Origin: Phascolarctobacterium succinatutens CAG:287
GTDB lineage: Bacteria > Bacillota > Negativicutes > Acidaminococcales > Acidaminococcaceae
Direction: 5' to 3'
Assembly: GCF_000434895.1 (NCBI RefSeq)
Contig: NZ_FR892760.1
Span: 1 to 20,617 of the forward strand
DNA length: 20,617 bases
In this document: piece by piece, positions 5,288-13,713 of the stretch
How positions within the stretch are numbered: the first letter of the stretch is position 1
Layout of the letters: each line of letters starts with the position of its first letter
Notes under the pieces: model-generated
What the model saw: the letters and a program-made list of their open reading frames with translations, nothing else
What the model was told of the DNA's origin: nothing
The model's database searches: none
Made by a program: the position numbers and the translations under genes

Positions 5288-6655
5288 TTAACCGAACATA
5301 GCCGCAATCGCCTGCTCCAATGTTTTGACACGCACAATCTGTGCCTTGACAGACGGCAGCTGCAGCTTGCTGTCCGGTACAATGAATTTGCTGAAGCCCA
5401 GATTAATGCCATCCATAATCCTGCGCTCGGGCGCGCTGACGCGGCGCACCTCGCCTGTAAGACCAACTTCGCCAAAAACGAGGATGCCCTTAGGCAGAGG
5501 CCTGTTCCGATAGCTGGAAACAAGCGCTGCCGCTACCGCCAAATCTGCCGCCGGCTCATTAACCTTCATGCCACCAACTACGTTGACATAAGCATCATAA
5601 ATGCCAAAGTCTAAGCCAAAACGTTTTTCCAGAATCGCCAGCAGCATATTCACTCTGTTATAATCAAAGCCTACTGCCGTACGTCTTGGCATGCCGTAGG
5701 GAGTTTTAGCTACCAGCGCCTGGATTTCTGCCATAATCGGCCTATTGCCTTCCATGCAGGCACCGATAACACTGCCTGCTGCTTCACCATCTCTGTCCTC
5801 CAAAAACAGACCGGCAGGATTTGCTACCTCCTGCAGACCGCCCGCCTCCATAGAGAAAATGCCGCTTTCGCTCGTACTGCCGAAGCGGTTTTTTAATGCA
5901 CGCAAAACGCGGAAGGAATAGGAACGGTCACCCTCAAATTGCAGCACCACGTCCACCATATGCTCCAAAAGGCGCGGTCCGGCGATGGTGCCATCTTTAG
6001 TAACGTGACCAATCAGCAGCACAGCAATGCCCGTACTTTTGGCAAACTGCAGCAGCTTGGCAGTACACTCACGCACCTGCCCCACACTGCCGGCAGCAGT
6101 CTGCAGTTCCGGATTATACATTGTCTGGATACTGTCGATAATCAAAAGCTGCGGCTTCAAGGCATTCGCCTGCGCCAAAATAGCATCCAGATCCGTTGCC
6201 GTAAGAATCAGCAGGTTACCATTGGACTGCGCTCCGCCCAAGCGGACGGCACGCATTGCAGTCTGCTCCTCCGATTCCTCGCCGCTGACATACAGCACCT
6301 TTATTCCCTGTTGCCCGAAGCGCAGACCTGCGTCCAGCAAAATCGTAGATTTGCCTATGCCAGGCATGCCTCCCAGCAGCACAAGGCTGCCGGGCACGAC
6401 ACCGCCGCCCAGCACGCGGTCAAATTCGCGAATCCCTGTTGCCAGACGTTCTACCTTTGTTTGAGCAACACTGGCGATAGTGCGCGGCCGCAGCTTTTCG
6501 TTATTAGCCGGCAAATAGCTTTTACTTGCCTTGGCAGTCACTTCTGCCTCCTCCACCAGCGTATTCCAACCGCCGCATTCCGGGCAGCGTCCTAGCCACG
6601 AGGAGGCAACATAACCGCATTCCTGGCAGACAAATCTGCTCTTAGTTCTGGCCAT
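5288..6655 (-). CDS. radA: DNA repair protein RadA (Sms), DnaB-like branch-migration ATPase
   Basis: A 455-residue cytoplasmic protein of normal RadA length that promotes branch migration in recombinational repair. Domains in order: an N-terminal C4 zinc finger (Cys10, 13, 24, 27); a RecA-like ATPase with Walker A GGMPGIGKST (95-104) and Walker B LLIIDS (170-175); the RadA-specific KNRFG motif (255-259); and a C-terminal Lon-protease-like domain (about 345-455) without a catalytic role in this family. The ATG at 6655 lies inside the clpC 3' end (14-nt overlap), so translation is probably coupled. It is last in the ctsR-clpC-radA operon, a common Firmicutes arrangement linking protein quality control and DNA repair. 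Confidence 0.97.
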   Translation of the reverse strand: MARTKSRFVCQECGYVASSWLGRCPECGGWNTLVEEAEVTAKASKSYLPANNEKLRPRTIASVAQTKVERLATGIREFDRVLGGGVVPGSLVLLGGMPGIGKSTILLDAGLRFGQQGIKVLYVSGEESEEQTAMRAVRLGGAQSNGNLLILTATDLDAILAQANALKPQLLIIDSIQTMYNPELQTAAGSVGQVRECTAKLLQFAKSTGIAVLLIGHVTKDGTIAGPRLLEHMVDVVLQFEGDRSYSFRVLRALKNRFGSTSESGIFSMEAGGLQEVANPAGLFLEDRDGEAAGSVIGACMEGNRPIMAEIQALVAKTPYGMPRRTAVGFDYNRVNMLLAILEKRFGLDFGIYDAYVNVVGGMKVNEPAADLAVAAALVSSYRNRPLPKGILVFGEVGLTGEVRRVSAPERRIMDGINLGFSKFIVPDSKLQLPSVKAQIVRVKTLEQAIAAMFG

Positions 6656-9371
6656 GCTGTGGCTCCTTTCCGCTGCTTACGGCAGCAGTCTGTTCATCTG
6701 TCACCGGCAGCTCCAACAAAAACTGTGCTCCCTCAATCGCCGTACGGAAATCCATTTTTTTATCTGCAGCCTCGGCAATAATCTTGTCACCGCTGTGGAA
6801 TTTTCCTGCCAGGAACAAATCGCTCAACGGATCCTCCACCAGCTTACGCAAAGCTCGGCGCAGTGGACGCGCTCCGTACTTGCTGTCACTGCCTTCCTGC
6901 AGCAGCAGCTCGAGTGCCGGAGCGGTAAGCTCGATGCTGAGGCCGTTGCCTGCCAGACGTTGGTTCAGCTCACGCAGCATATTGTCGGCAATCAGCTCCA
7001 GCTCCTGTCTGCCCAAGGAATTAAAGACAAGGATTTCGTCCACACGGTTCAAAAACTCCGGACGGAACATATTCTTGATTTCAGCAAGCACCTGCTCCTT
7101 GCGGTTCTTGCGCTCGCCTGCCTCGTTGCCGGCAAAGCCCAGCGGTCTGGTGTTAGCCAGCTGCTGTGCGCCGGCGTTGCTTGTCATAATCAGCACGGCA
7201 TTACGGAAGTCTACCGTGCGCCCCTGTCCATCGGTCAGACGGCCATCCTCCATAATCTGCAGCAGCAGATTAAACACATCTGGATGTGCCTTTTCGATTT
7301 CGTCCAACAGCACTACGCAATAAGGCTTACGGCGTACTGCATCTGTCAGCTGGCCGCCCTCGTCGTAGCCTACATAGCCGGGAGGTGCGCCAATCAATCG
7401 CGCTGTAGTGTGCTTTTCCATGTATTCCGACATATCGAAGCGCAGCATAGCGCGTTCATCGCCAAAAAGCTCCTCTGCCAGCGCCTTCGCCAGCTCTGTT
7501 TTGCCTACACCTGTAGGACCAAGGAAGAGGAAGGAGCCAACCGGTCTGTTTTTATCCTTGAAGCCTGCGCGTGCACGGCGCACAGCCCTGCTTACAGCGC
7601 TTACAGCCTCCTCCTGACCGATAACACGCTTATGCAGGCGCTGCTCCAGCTGCAGCAGACGACTGCTTTCGGTTTCGGTCAAGCGTGTCAGTGGAATCCC
7701 CGTCCAGGAGGCAACAACCTCAGCTACATCCTCCGCAGTTACCGGCTGCGTCATAGCAACCTCCGCCAAGGCTTCAGCCAGCTGCGTTTGCAGCTCCGCC
7801 TCGTCGTCGCGCAGCTTAGCTGCCTTTTCATAATCCTGCTGCTCAACAGCCTCTTCCTTTTCCAGCTGCAGATATTCCAGCTGCTCCTGCAGCTCACGTG
7901 CCGGTGCAGATTTTTTATATAGCTTAATACGCAGACGGGCGCAGGCCTCGTCCATCAGATCAATAGCCTTATCCGGCAGGTTTCTGTCTGTAATATAGCG
8001 GTCGCTAAGCTCCACTGCCGCCTTAATGGCCTCCGGCTGAATCTGCAGCTTATGGAATTCCTCATAGCGCTGGCGCAAGCCCTGCAGCATCGCTTCGCTG
8101 ATTTCTGCGCTCGGTACATCCACAAGCACCGGCTGGAAGCGTCGTTCCAAAGCCGCATCCTTTTCAATATGCTTACGGTATTCATCAACCGTCGTTGCGC
8201 CAATAACCTGCAGCTCACCGCGCGCCAGCGCCGGCTTAATGATGTTGGCCGCATCAATACTGCCCTCGGCACTGCCAGCACCGATAATTGTATGCAGCTC
8301 GTCGATAAAGAGGATTATCCGCTTATCGTCGCGTACCATCTGCAAAATTTCCTTCATGCGGTCTTCAAATTCACCGCGGTATTTGGCACCTGCCACCAGC
8401 ATGCCCAGCTCCAGTGAAAAAACGATTTTCCGCTGCAGAAAATCCGGCACGTCACCCTTGATAATCTTCTGCGCCAAGCCTTCTGCGATAGCGGTTTTAC
8501 CTACACCAGCCTCGCCGATAATTACCGGGTTATTCTTGGTGCGACGGCACAAAATCTGGATAAGACGTTCTACCTCCTTATCGCGGCCAATCACCGGGTC
8601 AATCTTGCCACGGCTTGCTTCCAGATTCAAATTACGTCCATATTCTGCAAGAACCTCTAAAACATCAGCCTGCTTTTCTTCTACCGAACGACGCTGCTGA
8701 TTTCTGCCCGGTACAGCCTTGCGCTGGTCATCAAGCGTCTGCACCAGCTCCTTGACATACTCCAGCGTAATATCAAACTTCTGCAGCACCTGATAGGCAA
8801 TGCCATCGCCAGCTGCCAGCAAGCCTACAAGCAGCTGCTCGCTGCCTACGTATTCCTGCTCCAGCTCCTGCGCGTTCTCTGCCGCACGCTCCATTACACG
8901 CTGCGCGCGTTGGCTGTACTGCGGCAGCTTAGTCTGCTTGCCGCCCTTATCCAGCCAGCCTTCCAGCTCCGTCTGTATCTCTTCGAGATTATTATATAAT
9001 CTGTGCAGCAGCCTTTTGCCGGTACAATCAGGGATTGTCAAAAGTCCCCACAAAATATGCTCCGTACCAATATGCTCGCTGCCACAATCTAAAGCCTTGG
9101 TTGTTGCCAGCTCCAGCACCTTGGCCGCTGCCTCGCTGAATCCCTCACGGGTAACCTTTTTCTTGGGCTGCGGTCCGATATTTCCGCCGCTCTTCAGCAG
9201 CTCATCTATAAAGCGTTTAGCGCCCTCCGGTGTCAACGGCATGCCACCCATGCCCATCGGCATATAATCCTTGGCGCATTCACCACAAAGCCATTTATCA
9301 ATCTGTTTATCGCCTACCAGGCACACCATGTGCATGATGGCCTTCTTTTTATGACAAATTTCACAAAGCAT
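6642..9371 (-). CDS. clpC: ClpC-type AAA+ unfoldase with fused N-terminal McsA-like zinc finger
   Basis: A 909-residue Hsp100 unfoldase that would feed substrates to ClpP. Residues 1-35 carry CxxC...CxxC (Cys3, 6, 29, 32), resembling the zinc-binding start of McsA. A Clp N-domain repeat pair follows (about 75-215). The first AAA+ module has Walker A GEAGVGKTA (286-294) and Walker B FIDE (355-358). The middle region includes a UVR-like helix (about 503-530, EEAVEQQDYEKAAKLRDDEA), typical of ClpC. The second AAA+ module has Walker A GPTGVGKTE (618-626). A ClpP-docking LGF loop is at 744-746. At about 910 residues it is some 100 longer than ordinary ClpC, mostly from the N-terminal addition. The ATG at 9371 has GGAGG at a spacing of 7, so the zinc finger is translated as part of ClpC. 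The gene starts 4 nt after ctsR. Confidence 0.95.
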   Translation of the reverse strand: MLCEICHKKKAIMHMVCLVGDKQIDKWLCGECAKDYMPMGMGGMPLTPEGAKRFIDELLKSGGNIGPQPKKKVTREGFSEAAAKVLELATTKALDCGSEHIGTEHILWGLLTIPDCTGKRLLHRLYNNLEEIQTELEGWLDKGGKQTKLPQYSQRAQRVMERAAENAQELEQEYVGSEQLLVGLLAAGDGIAYQVLQKFDITLEYVKELVQTLDDQRKAVPGRNQQRRSVEEKQADVLEVLAEYGRNLNLEASRGKIDPVIGRDKEVERLIQILCRRTKNNPVIIGEAGVGKTAIAEGLAQKIIKGDVPDFLQRKIVFSLELGMLVAGAKYRGEFEDRMKEILQMVRDDKRIILFIDELHTIIGAGSAEGSIDAANIIKPALARGELQVIGATTVDEYRKHIEKDAALERRFQPVLVDVPSAEISEAMLQGLRQRYEEFHKLQIQPEAIKAAVELSDRYITDRNLPDKAIDLMDEACARLRIKLYKKSAPARELQEQLEYLQLEKEEAVEQQDYEKAAKLRDDEAELQTQLAEALAEVAMTQPVTAEDVAEVVASWTGIPLTRLTETESSRLLQLEQRLHKRVIGQEEAVSAVSRAVRRARAGFKDKNRPVGSFLFLGPTGVGKTELAKALAEELFGDERAMLRFDMSEYMEKHTTARLIGAPPGYVGYDEGGQLTDAVRRKPYCVVLLDEIEKAHPDVFNLLLQIMEDGRLTDGQGRTVDFRNAVLIMTSNAGAQQLANTRPLGFAGNEAGERKNRKEQVLAEIKNMFRPEFLNRVDEILVFNSLGRQELELIADNMLRELNQRLAGNGLSIELTAPALELLLQEGSDSKYGARPLRRALRKLVEDPLSDLFLAGKFHSGDKIIAEAADKKMDFRTAIEGAQFLLELPVTDEQTAAVSSGKEPQHGQN

Positions 9372-9375
9372 CGCT

Positions 9376-9789
9376 TCACCTCCGTCCGGTACTATGCAGC
9401 AAGCTTACAGCCTGCTGCAAGATTTCCTTCTTCTTATCTTCATCGGCGTCAATAATCTGCAGCATATACTGCAGCAATGCGCCCTCTCTTGCCGTAATCA
9501 TCTTTTGCTGCTGCAAGTGCTGCACCAGCTGCATCGCCGTAGGCGGCTTGGGTGTCTCTACAGCAGGCTGCATGCGTATAATTCGCACAAAACCGCCGCT
9601 GCCGCGCCTTGACTCCACCATAAAGCCACGCTCCGGCGTAAACCGTGTACTGATCACATAGCTTATCTGCGAGGGAGCGCAGGAAAGACGCTCGGCCAGC
9701 TCATTTCGCTGCACAAGCACAGTATTCTCGTGCTCACGCAGCAATTCACCTATAATAAAGCTTTCAATTGCATCTGCTAAATTTTTCAT
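9376..9789 (-). CDS. ctsR: CtsR heat-shock repressor
   Basis: A 137-residue class III stress-gene repressor that binds promoters of clp genes and is released at high temperature. The N-terminal winged HTH (about 5-70) contains ELAERLSCAPSQISYVI, and the glycine-rich wing reads SRRGSGGFVRI (60-70), the thermosensing element in the family. The C-terminal helical domain (about 80-137) in Bacillus CtsR is the region involved in McsB control. No mcsB is nearby, so inactivation here may rest on temperature or on the ClpC zinc finger. It is first in the operon; AAGGTGAG precedes the ATG. Slightly short of the usual 150 residues. Confidence 0.93.
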   Translation of the reverse strand: MKNLADAIESFIIGELLREHENTVLVQRNELAERLSCAPSQISYVISTRFTPERGFMVESRRGSGGFVRIIRMQPAVETPKPPTAMQLVQHLQQQKMITAREGALLQYMLQIIDADEDKKKEILQQAVSLLHSTGRR

Positions 9790-9820
9790 AGTAACTCACC
9801 TTGATTTTATATTTGAATAT

Positions 9821-9849
9821 ATTATATTTGACTTTTCGACTTTAGGCAA
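9821..9849 (-). promoter_or_regulatory. Promoter of ctsR-clpC-radA with candidate CtsR half-sites
   Basis: On the minus strand TTGCCT (9844-9849), a 17-nt spacer and TATAAT (9821-9826) form a strong sigma-70-type promoter. The spacer holds AGTCGAA and AGTCAAA, similar to the CtsR heptad (A/G)GTCAAA, but only 1 nt apart rather than the usual 3. Predicted start about 9814. The position fits CtsR autorepression. Confidence 0.7.
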
Positions 9850-9879
9850 GTGAAAAATCTATGACAGAAATCTGCGCGC

Positions 9880-9923
9880 AAAAAAAAGACTGCCGCAACT
9901 CTATTTAGCTACAGCAGCCTTTT
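9880..9923 (-). terminator. Intrinsic terminator of the XRE-family gene
   Basis: On the minus strand AGGCTGC and GCAGTCT pair (7 bp, one G-U), with further weak pairing inside, followed by seven or more Ts. It isolates the small regulator gene from the ctsR promoter. Confidence 0.82.
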
Positions 9924-9945
9924 ATAATCCGAATTAATTATTTAA

Positions 9946-10260
9946 TTAACCCTTAATAGTCTTTAGCATCTGCAAAGCCTGCACGATATCCTGCATAGTG
10001 AAATTCTCCAGAGAAGTCGCTGCAGTTTCTTTCTTTGCTTTTTCTTCACCAAATACTATCTCATCAATACCACAATTAAAAATATTCGTCATCTTAACCA
10101 GATTTTCCAAGGTCAGACCGGCACGCCCGCTTTCGATATTACTCATATGGGTTTGTGATACACCTATATTTTTAGCCAGCTCAGTCTGATAAATATTATT
10201 CTTCAAACGCAATGTTTTGATACGTAGACCAACAGCCTTATAATCCACTTGCTTTGCCAT
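9946..10260 (-). CDS. Small XRE-family helix-turn-helix regulator
   Basis: A 104-residue protein with one Cro/CI-type HTH (about residues 11-66): GLRIKTLRLKNNIYQTELAK, then IGVSQTHMSNIESGRAGLTLENLVKMTNIF. The C-terminal tail (about 70-104) is charged, with no recognisable ligand domain. GGGG lies about 10 nt before the ATG. It has its own terminator and stands alone between ctsR and lemA, so its targets cannot be inferred from context. It resembles regulators often annotated only as transcriptional regulators; nothing suggests a toxin-antitoxin partner or phage neighbours. Confidence 0.85.
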   Translation of the reverse strand: MAKQVDYKAVGLRIKTLRLKNNIYQTELAKNIGVSQTHMSNIESGRAGLTLENLVKMTNIFNCGIDEIVFGEEKAKKETAATSLENFTMQDIVQALQMLKTIKG

Positions 10261-10690
10261 ATTAGCTCATCCCCTAACTATTTGCTGATATAGTGATGCC
10301 AGCTACATCCTACTGCTTGTGAAATGACCTTCTACATAACCGCACCCTATATAATATAACACAGCATTCTTTCAGAACCATTTCCTGAAAAGCTACCCCC
10401 TCTCCCGGAACCGGCGCTCTATTCGCACTTTAATTGTCCTTTTAACGAATGCTTAAACCAGCTTACCTAATTATATAATACACCTCTTTAAGGCATTATG
10501 CAATAATAATAATTAATATTTTAAGGCAATTAAGTTGCATCCAAACTTTTCTCCTTCTTATTCTCATTGTTTGAAAACAAAAAGCATCTCTGTTTTATAA
10601 ATAATTTTCTATGATTCTTTAATTGCTGAAAAAAAGCGGCATATTTCACAATAGTTTCGCAAATTCTTTGCCTTTTTGACTTTTTGTAAA
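10261..10690. other. Intergenic region between the XRE gene and lemA promoter
   Basis: AT-rich, roughly 430 bp. The end adjoining the XRE gene must carry its promoter; a weak minus-strand TATATT/TATTAT box lies near 10350-10362 but no convincing -35 is seen. A short inverted repeat TTGTTTGAAAACAA lies around 10567-10581. I see no tRNA, CRISPR, insertion sequence or credible gene. Confidence 0.4.
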
Positions 10691-10719
10691 TTGACAGTAC
10701 GAAAGCTTTCCTCTACAAT
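10691..10719 (+). promoter_or_regulatory. Sigma-70-type promoter of lemA
   Basis: TTGACA (10691-10696), a 17-nt spacer and TACAAT (10714-10719) make a near-consensus promoter. Predicted start about 10726 gives a 55-nt leader ending in AAAGGAG before the lemA ATG. Confidence 0.8.
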
Positions 10720-10780
10720 TAAATCAAGCAGGTATTCCAAGCCTGTCTGATGTCTGTTAAATACGAAAGGAGATATAAAA

Positions 10781-11335
10781 ATGGGTAAAGGTCTTTTAGG
10801 CGTTATCGCCGCTATTGTCATTATGGCAGTTATGTTCTTCAGCAGCTATAATGGTCTTGTAAGCATGAATGAAAATGTTACCGGCAAATGGTCGCAGGTG
10901 GAAAACCAGCTGCAGCGCCGTAACGATTTAATCCCTAATCTGGTAAATACCGTCAAGGGCTATGCAGCGCACGAAACGGAGGTTTTCAAGGCTGTATCCG
11001 ATGCCCGCGCTAAGCTTGGCGGTGCCAAAACCGTAGCAGAAACAACTGCAGCCAACAATGAAATGAACAGTGCTCTGAGCCGTCTGCTGGTTGTTGCCGA
11101 AAATTACCCGGATTTGAAGGCCAACACCAACTTCCAGCAACTGCAGGATGAGCTGGCAGGTACCGAAAACCGTATCGCCGTAGCACGTAAGGACTACAAT
11201 GATGCGGTACAGTCCTACAACGCAAAAATCAAATCTCTGCCTACCTCTTTATACGCCGGTGCCTTCGGCTTTACCGCCAAGGATTACTTCAAGGCAGATG
11301 CAGCTGCCCAAAAGGTACCGCAGGTTAAATTTTAA
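10781..11335 (+). CDS. lemA: LemA family membrane protein
   Basis: A 184-residue LemA protein, full length for the family. An N-terminal hydrophobic helix (about 5-22, LLGVIAAIVIMAVMFFSS) anchors it, with the rest forming a helical bundle. The characteristic segment runs from WSQVENQLQRRNDLIPNLV to GYAAHETEVFKAV (about 37-71). The function of LemA is poorly understood; it is frequently paired with TPM-domain proteins, as here. AAAGGAG is well spaced before the ATG. The gene starts a two-gene plus-strand unit flanked by minus-strand operons. Confidence 0.93.
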   Translation: MGKGLLGVIAAIVIMAVMFFSSYNGLVSMNENVTGKWSQVENQLQRRNDLIPNLVNTVKGYAAHETEVFKAVSDARAKLGGAKTVAETTAANNEMNSALSRLLVVAENYPDLKANTNFQQLQDELAGTENRIAVARKDYNDAVQSYNAKIKSLPTSLYAGAFGFTAKDYFKADAAAQKVPQVKF

Positions 11336-11379
11336 GCAGATAATCCCGCTAGCTGCAAACTGCTGACGGAGGGATAATA

Positions 11380-12132
11380 ATGAAACGTTTTATAATCTGC
11401 CTGCTGCTTATCCTGCAGACTTTCTTTGCCGCTTACGCCGGCGCCGCGCCTGCCATTCCGCCGCGACCGGCGGCCGGCAGCGGCATTTACGTACAGGACA
11501 ACGCCGGTGTCATCTCTGAAGAGGATAAACAGCAAATGCTCAGCTTGGGCGCTGAGCTTGACAACAAAACAACAGCACAGCTGGCAGTACTGACAATCAA
11601 CACTCTTGACGGCGAGCCTATTGAGGATTACGCTCTGGAGGTTCTGCGCCAATGGGGCATTGGCAGCAAAGAACAAAATAACGGTGCGCTCATTGTCGTC
11701 GCCGTCAAAGACAGACGCTCACGCATTGAAGTTGGCTATGGTCTGGAAGGCTCGTTGCCTGACGGTCTTACCGGACGCATCCAAGACCAGTATATGATTC
11801 CTTACTTCAAGGACGGTAATTACAGCAAGGGTATTTTGCAGGGCTATAAGGCTGCCGCAGCCAAAATTGCCCAAGGCTATAATACGGAGCTGAGCGGGGT
11901 GAAATATCAGGCTCCCGCTTCCCAACCGCAAAAAAATACAGGCTCCAGCCTAGATGATTTGCTGTTTGCTTTGGGAGTAATCGGTTTTCTTATTGTTGAT
12001 AATCTTTTACTTGGCGGCTTTTTTACGCGCATCCTGCTGCTGCTGATTTTCCGCGGCGGTGGGCGCGGCGGAGGAGGCCGAGGCTTCGGCGGTGGTAGCG
12101 GTGGTGGCGGCGGTTCGTCCCGCAGCTGGTAA
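11380..12132 (+). CDS. TPM-domain (YgcG-like) membrane protein with Gly-rich tail
   Basis: A 250-residue envelope protein. It has a signal peptide (about 1-22, ending near AYAGA), a TPM domain (about 35-165) beginning with YVQDNAGVISEEDKQQM and including RSRIEVGYGLEGSLPDG, then a hydrophobic segment (about 192-224) and a C-terminal Gly/Arg-rich tail ending SSRSW. This architecture matches the YgcG/TPM_phosphatase family; plant members have phosphatase activity and a photosystem II repair role, but bacterial function is unclear. GGAGG precedes the ATG by 7 nt. It follows lemA by 44 nt, so the pair is presumably co-transcribed, and the two products are likely to act together at the membrane. 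Confidence 0.9.
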   Translation: MKRFIICLLLILQTFFAAYAGAAPAIPPRPAAGSGIYVQDNAGVISEEDKQQMLSLGAELDNKTTAQLAVLTINTLDGEPIEDYALEVLRQWGIGSKEQNNGALIVVAVKDRRSRIEVGYGLEGSLPDGLTGRIQDQYMIPYFKDGNYSKGILQGYKAAAAKIAQGYNTELSGVKYQAPASQPQKNTGSSLDDLLFALGVIGFLIVDNLLLGGFFTRILLLLIFRGGGRGGGGRGFGGGSGGGGGSSRSW

Positions 12133-12152
12133 AAGCAATATAAAACCAAATC

Positions 12153-12185
12153 AACTGCATCACTTTTCGGTGGTGCAGTTTTTTT
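12153..12185 (+). terminator. Intrinsic terminator of lemA-TPM operon
   Basis: AACTGCATCAC and GTGGTGCAGTT form an 11-bp stem with one G-U pair and a 6-nt loop, followed by five more Ts. It lies 20 nt past the TPM gene stop. Confidence 0.92.
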
Positions 12186-12228
12186 ATGCTAACTTTACAG
12201 TTAGCCGACAATACAGCTACAATGCTAA

Positions 12229-12263
12229 AACTCCTGCCAAGGCACAATGCCCGGGCAGGAGTT
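12229..12263 (-). terminator. Intrinsic terminator of gdhA
   Basis: AACTCCTGCC and GGCAGGAGTT are perfect 10-bp arms, with a smaller inner GGCA/TGCC stem. On the minus strand TTAG follows the stem. It lies about 35 nt past the gdhA stop and faces the lemA-TPM terminator. Confidence 0.82.
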
Positions 12264-12298
12264 CATATCATTTTATATTATTAAACGAAATTCGGCAG

Positions 12299-13534
12299 TT
12301 ATACCATGCCTCTGATTTTCATTGCTTCTTCCAGGCTGCCCAAAGCAACCATGTAAGCAGCAACACGCAGCGTTACATTATACTGCTTAGCTTTTTCATA
12401 AACCGCCTTAAAGGCCTTGCGCATCAATGCGTTCTGCTTTTCAATAACCTCTTCCTCCGGCCAGAAGTAACGGTACAAATTCTGTACCCATTCAAAATAG
12501 CTTACGGTTGCACCGCCGCCATTGGCCAGAATATCAGGAATAACCATAACCCCCTTAGCCTCCAGAATATCGTCAGCCTCCGGCGTAGTCGGTCCGTTTG
12601 CACCCTCGCAGATAATGCTTGCCTGTACAGCCGCCGCATTCTCCATAGTCAGCTGCAGTTCAATAGCGCAGGGTGCCAGCACGGTAACATCCATTGCCAG
12701 CAGTTCGGCATTGCTAATTGCTTTACTTCCCGGATAGCCTATTACGCTGCCTGTTTTCTTGACATATGCATCTACATCATAGCAATCAAAACCATCTTCT
12801 TTGAAGATAGCGCCGTAAACATCACTCAAGGCAATAACCTTAACACCTGCATCACAGAACAGCTTGGCAGTCCAGCTGCCTACATTGCCGAAGCCCTGCA
12901 CGGCAGCAGTTGCCTCATAGGGTTGAATTCCCTGCAGCTTCAGCGCCTCCAATGCAGCAACAACAACGCCGCGTCCGGTAGCAGCAGTACGTCCCAAGGA
13001 GCCGCCTACGCTGATTGCCTTGCCTGTAATAAAGCCAGGCTCATATTGACCGTTCAGCTTGCTGTATTCATCCATCATCCATCCCATAATCTGAGCATTA
13101 GTATTCATATCAGGTGCCGGGATATCACGTTTTTCACCGATAATCGGTGCAATTTTATCTATATAACCGCGTGTCAGACGCTCAAGCTCAGCTTTTGAAA
13201 GCTTTGCCGGATCTACGATAATACCGCCCTTGCCGCCACCATAGGGCAAACCGGCTACGGCACATTTACAGGTCATCCAAAAGGCAAGCGTCTTTACCTC
13301 ATCCATGCTTACATTCTGATGATAGCGTACACCGCCTTTTGCGGGGCCAAGGATTGTGCTGTGCTGGCTGCGATAGCCGGTAAATACTTTTGTAGTACCG
13401 TCATCCATTTTTACAGGAATAGAAACTTCCAAAGTACGTTCGGGAACCGCAATAATAGCTGCTGCGCCTGCATCAAGCTCCATTGTCTCAATCGCTTTAT
13501 TCAGTGGAATTTGGGCCATTTCAAAAATATTCAT
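12299..13534 (-). CDS. gdhA: Glutamate dehydrogenase
   Basis: A 411-residue Glu/Leu/Phe/Val dehydrogenase of the hexameric type, catalysing glutamate + NAD(P)+ to 2-oxoglutarate + ammonium. Substrate motifs are intact: PAKGGVRYH (Lys67), MTCKCAV (Lys90), GLPYGGGKGGI with catalytic Lys (102), and PAPDMNT with catalytic Asp142. The Rossmann domain has GFGNVG (214-219). The residue following the second strand is Asp (ALSD, 237), which would favour NAD+, but I cannot settle coenzyme use. I chose the ATG at 13534 rather than one 13 codons upstream because GGAGG lies 7 nt before it and homologues begin here. Monocistronic, with its own promoter and terminator. In a glutamate-fermenting anaerobe it would be the entry step. 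Confidence 0.95.
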   Translation of the reverse strand: MNIFEMAQIPLNKAIETMELDAGAAAIIAVPERTLEVSIPVKMDDGTTKVFTGYRSQHSTILGPAKGGVRYHQNVSMDEVKTLAFWMTCKCAVAGLPYGGGKGGIIVDPAKLSKAELERLTRGYIDKIAPIIGEKRDIPAPDMNTNAQIMGWMMDEYSKLNGQYEPGFITGKAISVGGSLGRTAATGRGVVVAALEALKLQGIQPYEATAAVQGFGNVGSWTAKLFCDAGVKVIALSDVYGAIFKEDGFDCYDVDAYVKKTGSVIGYPGSKAISNAELLAMDVTVLAPCAIELQLTMENAAAVQASIICEGANGPTTPEADDILEAKGVMVIPDILANGGGATVSYFEWVQNLYRYFWPEEEVIEKQNALMRKAFKAVYEKAKQYNVTLRVAAYMVALGSLEEAMKIRGMV

Positions 13535-13585
13535 AATCAAGCCTCCTTGCTTTCCAAAAGGATATAACCCCATATCCGTACTCTT

Positions 13586-13614
13586 ATTATAACGTGTACA
13601 TTATTCAGTGTCTA
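13586..13614 (-). promoter_or_regulatory. Sigma-70-type promoter of gdhA
   Basis: On the minus strand TAGACA (13609-13614), a 17-nt spacer and TATAAT (13586-13591). Predicted start about 13579, giving a leader near 45 nt. No Crp/Fnr-type palindrome is present here. Confidence 0.78.
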
Positions 13615-13680
13615 CAGAATTTTTTGTAACTTTTCTTATATTCAAGAGCTTTTTTACTTACAAAACCATTTTGTTTACAG

Positions 13681-13711
13681 TAAAAACGCCAGCGAAGCCG
13701 CCGGCGTTTTA
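13681..13711 (-). terminator. Intrinsic terminator of the HD-domain gene
   Basis: On the minus strand AAAACGCC...GGCGTTTTT, with GC-rich inner pairing around GCTT, makes a stem of more than 11 bp followed by Ts. It starts 3 nt past the stop codon. The symmetric A/T flanks suggest activity in both directions. Confidence 0.85.
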
Positions 13712-13713
13712 CT

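Noticed and set aside
6654..7922. A 422-codon plus-strand open frame opposite clpC
   Set aside because: Antisense shadow of clpC with Leu/Gln/Cys-rich nonsense translation and no ribosome binding site.
10609..10821. A 70-codon minus-strand frame upstream of lemA
   Set aside because: It overlaps the lemA promoter and start codon and has no ribosome binding site or family similarity.
12059..13198. A long plus-strand open frame (379 codons) opposite gdhA
   Set aside because: It is antisense to a fully conserved glutamate dehydrogenase, begins inside the TPM gene, and its composition shows no protein family.
13535..13573. A 13-codon N-terminal extension of glutamate dehydrogenase
   Set aside because: The upstream ATG has no ribosome binding site, whereas GGAGG lies 7 nt before the ATG at 13534.
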